A stretch of 64,000 nucleotides of DNA from Hormiphora californensis. Taxonomy: Eukaryota; Ctenophora; Tentaculata; Cydippida; Pleurobrachiidae. This document shows, piece by piece, positions 57,751 to 64,000 of the stretch. The DNA lies in assembly GCA_020137815.1 (NCBI GenBank), contig CM035357.1:5508616-5572615 (forward strand). The letters are read 5' to 3'. The position numbers and the translations under genes are program-made. Position 1 is the stretch's first letter; every line of letters begins with the position of its first letter. The notes below the pieces were generated by a model. The model saw only the letters and a program-made list of their open reading frames with translations, did no database searches and had not been told where the DNA came from.

Positions 57751-60174
57751 AAACACGCCGAAGCGTTCTTTGTTGAAACCGGCAGACGAAAGTCCCGAAT
57801 TCAAACTTTCAAATACTCAGTAAAATTCCCTCTAATTTCACTTCAAACCTACCATGACTTCAAGCTTTGTAAAATTGGACAAGGGGCGCATTTATCGCAT
57901 GTTTGGTAAATCTCCCTCCCTCTTTCTAACCATATCCACCCTTCTCAGCTCTCAACAGGTCCTGGACTAGCGTTTATTGCCGTATCTGAGGCCATTGCCA
58001 CCACCCCAGCTGCCCCTCTCTGGAGTGCCATGTTCTTCCTCATGTTATTCATGTTGGGAATCGATTCACAGGTAACAATCCCTCATTGACACGTGATTTA
58101 TGACGTCACATGACACTCTCCAAACCCACGCTCCAAACCCCCATTGAGTCATTGACAGCTGTTCCAACCTCTGCCCCGCTCTCCAACTCCTAATCCTAGC
58201 AAAATGATATTATTCCAAGAACCGATAACAATCACAAATACAAGTTTTAGTTAACTCCTATCTCCCCTCTATCAGTTTGCTGGAATTGAAGGAATGATGA
58301 CAGCTCTTGATGATACTACACTGGTTCCCAAACGAATCCCCCGACCTGCAGTTATCGGTGAGAAACAATCACTAACATCACTATCAACCAGCTGTTTAAC
58401 TCTCAGTGTATTTTGAAACTGATGATATTATATCAAATGGCCTGAAACATCATTTAACCCTCTCTCTCTTTTTCAGCCGGTTTCTGTGGTATCTCCTTCC
58501 TTCTCGGTATCCCCTTCGTGATGAGTAACGGCCTCTACATCGTTGATCTCTTCGACAACTTCAGCGCTAACTTCCCCCTTATGATGGTCGCATTCTGTGA
58601 GGTCACTGCTGTGTCCTGGGTCTACGGGATCAACCGGTGAGTGAGGGAATAGTTAGTGGGTATATGGGATCAACCGGTGAGTGAGGGAAAAGGTAGTGGG
58701 TATACGGGATCAACCGGTGAGTGAGGGAAAAGGTAGTGGGTATACGGGATCAACCGGTGAGTGAGGGAAAAGGTAGTGGGTATACGGGATCAACCAGTGA
58801 GTGCAGGGGTGGCGGAACCGGGAAGACGGGAGGGGGTGCTGGGTGAGTGTTGTTGTGAAGGAATAGGAACTTGAAACAAAAATTAAACATGAATATCCGC
58901 ACATGAAACGTCCCCGAAAATGCATTATTTGGGGGAAACCGATAAAGTGATGAAATATTTCGACACCGGAGTTATGGGATGATTTAATCTTTTAAATTCC
59001 GTGCGTTGCATATCCAATGATTTATGATTATTCATTGAAAATTAGTGTGTCATCCAATCGAGTGTGAGAGGATGATAGAACGACGGTCATAGGTGTGTTG
59101 TTATTATAGGAGAGAGTCTGGAGAGAACAACACAAGATACATATTCAGTATCCTTGAGTCTGATCCCTCCTCCCCCCTATGTGTGTGTAGGATGGCTCTA
59201 TCTCTAGGTGTCAATTGGTCCGTTGATATACGGTAACTCCCCATTTCGGTACCCTTTGTTGGTTGTAGATACACTGTGAGAGGGAGATAGAGAGAGATAG
59301 AGAGATAGACTCGGGGAGATAGAGCGGGAAGACTCAAGGGGGAGAGAGATATGGTGGACATGTTGACAACCCCCATCCATCTTCACCCCCCCCCCCCCGT
59401 CAGATTCTGCCGAGATTTCGAAAATATGACAGGATACTACCCTAATATTGTTTGGCGTGCACTGTGGGTGGTGATCACTCCTCTTTCCATTCTCGGGATT
59501 CTCCTCTACTCTTTGATCGACCAACTTAGCAACCCTATCAAATACCAACAATTCGTAGGCTGTATGGTAAGTGTAAATAGATGTTACCCTAATGTTTATG
59601 TTACTTCGTGCTTGGCGAATAATAGTTTGCCCTAAGTTGTGCACACATGCATATCATATTCACTGTATGGTTGTTGCAGGGTTTGGTGTTAATCTTTGTA
59701 ACGCGCGGAAACTGAATTGTGAAAAAAGAAATCTGTCAGCACTCGGCCCGGGAATGCGCGCGTGTAGAATTGTGTGCCGCGCGGTGTCCACTCCTGCGCT
59801 GACAAGCGCACGCGACACTAGCTAACCCCTCCCTCTCTCTTTCAGGCAACTGAAGATGGTATGAGTGGAGCATGGACCGTCGAGAATGACTACCCAGCTT
59901 GGGGCTGGGGTCTGGCCTTCATCCTAGTGTTCTCTTCCTTCCTGTTCATCCCAATTATGGCGGTACTGGCATACCTTCCCAAAATCTTTGGCCCTAAATA
60001 CGAGATCGATTGGCCGTAAGTTATAGCAAATCTGACCCTTAATCGCCTATAAATTTCCAATTTATTGATAAATGATTTAATCCTAACACCAATCTTCATT
60101 TCAGCCTTGTGTTAGCCCAACAAGAAAAGAGAGAAGGAAAAGACGTTGAAATGATAGAGGCACCGGGAGTATAG
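54411..60174 (+). CDS. SLC6-like: SLC6-family Na+/Cl--dependent transporter (first exon not found)
   Basis: Exons: 54411-54506, 54939-55070, 55175-55278, 55993-56075, 56245-56361, 56655-56785, 56920-57040, 57194-57363, 57949-58071, 58276-58357, 58477-58636, 59404-59566, 59846-60015 and 60105-60174 (TAG). TM1 is [20 protein letters not shown] with the family RFP and a following GGG. The EL2 segment SLPWADDC...ECCTNTT has Cys and N-glycosylation sites. TM6 is SLSLGFG...FASYNP, TM8 is [18 protein letters not shown], and TM12 is followed by a short cytosolic tail. The family couples Na+/Cl- gradients to uptake of amino acids or monoamines at the plasma membrane; the substrate cannot be told. Phases all fit except exon 5 (56245-56361), which has one extra base near 56257. 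NLWRFP replaces the commoner NVWRFPY. Confidence 0.88.
55598..55875. repeat. 46-bp minisatellite, about six units
   Basis: Unit CCCACCTTTCCAGCTCTCTT plus 26 further bases ending CTGCTCTCAGT, nearly identical in each copy (CTCTC versus CTCCC variants). It lies in the SLC6 intron between exons 3 and 4. Every unit contains CTTTCCAG and CTCTCAG, i.e. splice-acceptor-like strings. Confidence 0.93.
55896..56015 (+). repeat. tandem duplication of the SLC6 exon 4 acceptor and first codons
   Basis: CCCCCTACTTTTCAGTCATT followed by ACC-(A/C)TGGGCCGATGACTGC occurs at about 55901 and 55978. Both copies read SLPWADDC after the acceptor. The downstream copy leads into the full exon with a donor at 56076. 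The upstream one continues [11 protein letters not shown] and runs into the second copy with no donor. Confidence 0.8.
56446..56462. repeat. GTCAGGCCAATGCTCTG dispersed repeat fragment
   Basis: Identical 17-mer to the cluster at 23129, again preceded by a GTTCTCGCG-type segment (56408-56416). It is in an SLC6 intron. Confidence 0.55.
56534..56635. mobile_element. MITE family C, second copy (left tip eroded)
   Basis: CCGACCGAATCAGGAAATAC to TCGGTCGGTTCCT, flanked by AACTCAAA on both sides (56526-56533 and 56636-56643). The 8-bp duplication matches the 44592 copy. The first six bases (CAGGAA) expected at the left end are missing. It is immediately upstream of the SLC6 exon 6 acceptor. Confidence 0.8.
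57694..57745. repeat. (TC)n microsatellite in an SLC6 intron
   Basis: Pure TC run of about 50 bases between exons 8 and 9. Confidence 0.92.
58625..58805 (+). repeat. 40-bp tandem repeat that iterates the SLC6 exon 11 splice donor
   Basis: Unit GGGATCAACCG|GTGAGTGAG plus AGGTAGTGGGTATAC, about 4.5 copies. The first unit is the true end of exon 11 (GIN then R split). Each later unit re-creates the same exon end and donor, the last as CAACCAGTGAGTG. Confidence 0.9.
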
Positions 60175-60369
60175 AACCAAAAAGTCCCCCACATCCTCGA
60201 GAGAGAGTTATTATTGTTACAGTTTTAATACATTGCCTGTGTTGTGCAAAAAGACTAAAGGAAGCATGCCAGTATGAAAGAGTTATTAGTCACATATATA
60301 TCGACAATCAATGTGTGTGAGTGTTTTACTTTTTTGTAGGTTTATTTGACAGAGAGAGAGCCTGTTTAT

Positions 60370-60438
60370 CTGTCTGGCGCCGCGACCCATCTGAGCGCAC
60401 TGTCGAGAATCAAATTGGGGTCTGGCGCCGCCAGACAG
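60370..60438. mobile_element. short palindromic element, family A (full-length, opposite orientation)
   Basis: CTGTCTGGCGCCGCGACCCA to TCTGGCGCCGCCAGACAG. This is the reverse complement of the 2184/43892 arrangement, with the core ATCTGAGCGCACTGTC. It is about 200 bp after the SLC6 stop and may be within its 3' UTR. Confidence 0.82.
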
Positions 60439-61446
60439 CTGTTTATTGAGAACCGTTAGTTATATCTTTAGATAATTTGGGAATACTTTACTAGACTTGG
60501 AAATATATCGGGAGGATATGCTTTAGTATTAATGTTATACATGGTATAGGTAATGTTATTAACACATCTTCATATCAACTAACTGTCTTTCTAGAGCTAG
60601 TAGGTTCATTTATATAGGAGTGTCCAGAGTTGACATGATACCAGTCTGTCAGCTCTCACACCGGACATCAGGCAGCCTGCATAGCAACAGTTGCCACGCA
60701 GGCTGTCCTTCGTCAGGTGCTAAGCAATTCCAGAGGTCTGTAAGAATTATAACAAAATATGTTTTGGTATTTGAATGAGTTGGTAAACAATTGAAGCGAT
60801 ACAGGGCAGTTATTATAGGGCAATTTGAAAGTGAAACAACAGAGAGGCCTTGGTTACGAAGTCACCCCTTTTGTTGCATATAACAGAGGGGTAATTTCAT
60901 TACTAAAGAGAGGCCCGGGCGTTAGTGATATTTGTTGACCAGGATATATAACATCATAGTGTGTGATGGTGTGGCAGAGCATTGGTAGGTGTGTGTTGTT
61001 GTGTGACCTCGTTGGGCAGAGATCATGTCGATACAAGGGTAGAGTGACTGATTATTGATATAAAGGCCGATTTTTCTACTATAGAGAATGATGGAAATGG
61101 AGAAGATCGTGTGCCCAACGAGTGTGGCCTATGTGGGTCATCACACGACAACTGACAGTGAGAAAGGAGCCTATATATATATTGACACAGTGTCTAATGA
61201 AATGTTCGAACCGTTTTATTGAATTTAACATGAATAAAGAAATAAGTTTTATTTGTTTGAACCATTCCTTAATCAAGGGTGAGATTAGCAGGATCGATCT
61301 GGTAGTTGGGTCAGCTCTGCTTCCCAGCTGTGCCACCCAACTACCTGAACCATTCCAGCATTCCTGGTGATATTTGTTGAACTTGAGGGGTGGGAGCCGG
61401 AGAGAGGGTTGGGAGAGAGAGAGAGAGGTGGGAGAGAGGGTCGATT

Positions 61447-62040
61447 ACTCAACAAGGTGATATCATACTGCGTCCCTAAAGTGGATTCTGTAGACCACCA
61501 GCACTCAGCACTGGACTGAGACCTGTGAGTGATTCAAATGCTTTTTAGCAAATGCCTTTACTTTAGAAGCCGACTGTCGATCACAAAATATGTTGACGGG
61601 TAGTCTACTACCGGAACCTCCACCACCCCTTACTCTGAGTATAAGGGGTGGAAGAACTCTTTGAGTATAGTAATACTCAGGAAACGACCGAACCGGTTTT
61701 TTCCACCGAACCGAACCGAATTTTAAAAACTTTTTTACCGAGTATAACTCAACAAGGTGATATCATACTGCGTCCCTAAAGTGGATTCTGTAGACCACCA
61801 GCACTGGACTGAGACCTGTGAGTGTGACGCAATTCAAATGCTTTTTAGCAAATTTGCCTTTCGAAGCCGACCGTCGATCACTTGGGCACGTCGCGCCCCC
61901 CATGTTCGCGCGCCCGTGTTCGCGGGCAAGTCGATCACAAAATATGTTGACGGGTATTCAACTACCGGAAAGTATAGTAATACTCTGACTCAGGAAACGA
62001 CCGAACCAGGTTTTTTCCACCGAACCTAATTTTTAAAACT
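61447..62040. repeat. two direct repeats of about 300 bp
   Basis: Unit 1 starts ACTCAACAAGGTGATATCAT at about 61447, and unit 2 starts identically at 61747. Both share the GTAGACCACCAGCACT, AAGCCGAC(T/C)GTCGATCAC and AAAATATGTTGACGGGTA blocks and end in CCGAACCGAA-rich sequence with TTAAAAACTTTTTTACCG. Unit 2 carries an extra GC-rich segment near 61880-61930. Confidence 0.88.
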
Positions 62041-62257
62041 TTTTTACCGGACCGAACCTAACCGAACCATACCAAACTTTTCCTGTATTTAAATATTTCT
62101 CTAAAAAGTCATGCAGAGCATCGATCAAGGTGTAGACTGTAGAGAATCATTCTCTGAAATTTTGTAAAAAAAGTTTGGAAAATATTTCAAATTCAAAGTC
62201 AATTTTGTGAAAAAATTTCCAAGTCAATTTTTGTGTATTATATGAGGGGGGGGGGGT

Positions 62258-62605
62258 GACACGTAACACTTTGTAACACTTTGTAACATGTAACGCGCAC
62301 AAAAAGTTTTCTGCACACGTTACAAAGTGTTACATAGTGTTACAAAGTGTTACATAGTGTTACAAAGTGTTACAAAGTGTTACATAGTGTTACAAAGTGT
62401 TACATAGTGTTACATAGTGTTACAAAGTGTTACATAGTGTTACAAAGTGTTACATAGTGTTACAAAGTGTTACATAGTGTTACAAAGTGTTACATAGTGT
62501 TACAAAGTGTTACATAGTGTTACAAAGTGTCACAAAGTGTTACATAGTGTCACAAAGTGTTACAAATTGTTACAAAGTGTTACAAATTGTTACAAAATAT
62601 TTACA
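62258..62605. repeat. 10-bp minisatellite TGTTACA(A/T)AG
   Basis: About 28 consecutive decamers in which the eighth base alternates irregularly between A and T. It is preceded by an inverted patch (GTAACACTTTGTAACACTTT) and a GTAACGCGCACAAAA spacer, so the array has a small hairpin at its left end. Confidence 0.95.
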
Positions 62606-62717
62606 AAATATATAAGACGGTTGGTGAATAAGTAATTTGAACGACTTTGGTGTCTTTCTAGAACACATCTAAAAGTTTTAAATCATTTCTAGGGTTAAAA
62701 CATACACTTTTGGGGGA

Positions 62718-63320
62718 GGTCCAGCCCTAAAAAAAGCTAAGCTAACGGCCAAAATCAGGGTACCTTTAGCTTTTTTTAGCTTTTTTTAGCTTTTTTTTAG
62801 CTTTTATTAGCCTTTTTTAGCTTTTTTTAGCTTTTTTTAGCTTTATTTAGCTTTTTTTAGCTTTTTTAAGGCTAAAAAAAGCTAAAAAAGCTAAAAAAAA
62901 AAGCTAAAATTGAGTTTTTAGTGGATTCATATAGGTTCGAATCCCGCTGACGCCAAATTTTTTAAACTTTTATTATAACGTTTTATATCGTTTTTTGAAC
63001 TTTTTTAAAACTATTTTTATCAAATTTGAATAATATTTTTATCGAAAAAATGTCTCCAGAAAATGGCAGTAGGGGTGGATACAGAAATTGCTATGTATGG
63101 ACATAAACGGTAGATTATGGTAAAAAATGTGCAGGAAATGAACAAATGCAGTCAATAGACGTCCGGAAGGATGAAAATTTAATGGAAAAGTGTCAAGATG
63201 AATGCTGAAAAAACATAAAAAGTAGGGCTAAAAAAAGCTAAAAAAAGCTAAAAAAAAGCTAAAATAAAAAACGCTATCGACCAAAATCAGGGTACCTTTA
63301 GCTTTTTTTAGGGCTGGACC
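62718..63320. mobile_element. 603-bp element with GGTCCAGCCCTAAAAAAAGC inverted ends and AGCTTTTTTT iterations
   Basis: The left end GGTCCAGCCCTAAAAAAAGC and right end GCTTTTTTTAGGGCTGGACC are inverted. Both flanks also share CCAAAATCAGGGTACCTTTA in the same orientation. AGCTTTTTTT units repeat on each side, in both orientations. No frame is present. Confidence 0.75.
62932..62953 (+). other. tRNA 3'-end-like fragment (B-box GGTTCGAATCC plus CGCTGACGCCA)
   Basis: GGTTCGAATCCCGCTGACGC followed by CA is exactly what a tRNA T-loop and CCA-ended acceptor would look like. The 5' T-stem (ATAGG) pairs poorly, however, and no A-box or D/anticodon arm is visible in the AT-rich sequence upstream. It is probably a tRNA-derived relic or chance, not a tRNA gene. 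Confidence 0.35.
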
Positions 63321-63550
63321 CCCCCCCCACTTTTTTACTAATTTGCGGATATTTTGAGCCTCCGATGTCATCGACTGTGGAAATCAGGGCTGAAATAGTC
63401 CATTTGGTAAAGAAAAATATGAACTTTAGACAACGGTAAAGTTTTTAGAGTGATATTAAAAGTATTGTGCCTCTCAGAGGCCCCCAATGTGCTGAGTCAC
63501 CTGTGAGTTGTGACCCAATCGACTTTTTTTCATTGGTAATCGATTCTTTG

Positions 63551-63726
63551 TACAGTCGGACCCCGATTTAAGGACACCCTCGGGGGAAAGGCTCTTGTCC
63601 ACTAAATCGGGGTGTCCACTAAATCGGGGTCAAATAAGGTTAATTTCCTATATCGGTGGAAAAAAATCCTGTCCCTAAATCGGGGTGCCACTAAATCGGG
63701 GGCCCCTAAATCGGGGTCCGACTGTA
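63551..63726. mobile_element. 176-bp MITE, family B (TA-flanked)
   Basis: TACAGTCGGACCCCGATTTA to TAAATCGGGGTCCGACTGTA, a perfect terminal inverted repeat with TA edges. Internally it has repeated CCACTAAATCGGGGT units like the right end of the 46411-48599 element, of which it is probably a deletion derivative. Confidence 0.88.
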
Positions 63727-63848
63727 CTTAATAAGATGATATACAACGTTTCTGTTGGAAAAAGAAATAAAATTTTTCCAAAATAAATTTTTTGGTCAAA
63801 GATTGAAAATTTGCTTCGCTACAAATCCTTGTGTGTTTGTAAATATTT

Positions 63849-64000
63849 TGTAACAATTTGTAACACTTTGTAACACTATGTAACACTTTGTAACACTTTG
63901 TAACACTATGTAACACTTTGTAACACTTTGTAACACTATGTAACACTTTGTAACACTATGTAACACTATGTAACACTTTGTAACATGTAACGTGCACAAA
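63849..64000. repeat. 10-bp minisatellite in inverted orientation (cut by window end)
   Basis: TAACACTTTG/TAACACTATG units are the reverse complement of the 62258 array, and end with AACATGTAACGTGCACAAA like the left-hand spacer of that array. It appears to be a second copy of the same element facing the other way. Confidence 0.9.

Larger units (their letters stand above)
60175..64000. other. repeat-dominated region downstream of SLC6
   Basis: It contains the 3' end of SLC6, a family A element, a pair of 300-bp direct repeats, a 10-bp minisatellite, an AGCTTTTTTT element, a family B MITE and the start of a second minisatellite block. I found no gene. Confidence 0.6.

Noticed and set aside
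60660-60720. RFX X-box (GCAACAGTTGCC)
   Set aside because: The half-sites are in the everted order relative to the X-box consensus, and no ciliary gene is adjacent.
62258-62605. CRISPR array
   Set aside because: Units are 10 bp with no unique spacers, in a clearly eukaryotic intron-bearing context. It is a minisatellite.
62900-62960. Functional tRNA gene
   Set aside because: Only a T-loop and acceptor-like 3' end are present. The D and anticodon arms and the A-box are missing, and the T-stem does not pair.

Overview
The window looks like genomic DNA from an early-branching animal, most likely a sponge. Its multi-exon genes have short introns (about 40-600 bases), GT-AG junctions and metazoan gene families: a PKMYT1 kinase, an SLC6 transporter, an LDLa-containing 7TM receptor, an Ig-domain membrane protein and a homologue of human C12orf56. 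The species is inference. Long CT/GA microsatellites, poly-C tracts and non-autonomous DNA transposons fill much of the rest.

Layout. 0.5-1.8 kb holds the 5' part of a C12orf56-like gene (minus strand, running off the left edge). 1.8-7.4 kb has no recognisable gene. 7.38-17.05 kb is one huge inverted repeat with arms of about 4.7-4.9 kb. 18.3-22.0 kb is a five-finger C2H2 protein. 24.9-32.4 kb is a PKMYT1-type kinase on the minus strand; its exons 7-10 are tandemly duplicated, and one copy carries a 1.3-kb palindromic element flanked by TTAA. 33.5-34.7 kb is an Ig-like type I membrane protein ending in PPAYSG. 35.1-45.3 kb is a dense plus-strand cluster of housekeeping genes: IDH3A, an hnRNP H/F-like protein, dUTPase (DUT), TMA7 and PQBP1, often only 170-235 bp apart. 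46.4-48.6 kb is a 2.2-kb TA-flanked element with a nested 1.34-kb palindrome. 48.8-52.1 kb is an LDLa-7TM receptor, and 54.4-60.2 kb an SLC6 transporter. 60.2-64 kb is repeats.

Functional themes. Several genes serve general metabolism and gene expression: TCA cycle (IDH3A), nucleotide sanitation (DUT), translation (TMA7), and RNA processing (hnRNP H/F-like, PQBP1). PKMYT1 controls Cdk1 at mitotic entry. The Ig protein, the receptor and the transporter act at the plasma membrane. I see no evidence that these genes form one pathway.

Quality warning. IDH3A, DUT, TMA7, PQBP1, the zinc-finger gene and the C12orf56 homologue are open with every splice phase consistent. The receptor, the hnRNP gene, the Ig gene and one transporter exon carry single-base frame breaks, nearly all in 2-5 base homopolymers. 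The big inverted repeat and the kinase duplication also differ between copies largely by one-base indels. This points to residual long-read indel error, and perhaps fold-back or haplotype-duplication artefacts, rather than many pseudogenes.

The most novel material is the set of non-autonomous elements. It includes a 1.1-kb element packed with about a dozen copies of a 19-bp TACTCA-N4-GTGAGGTGC motif, two giant palindromes, and at least three short inverted-repeat families seen at several loci.
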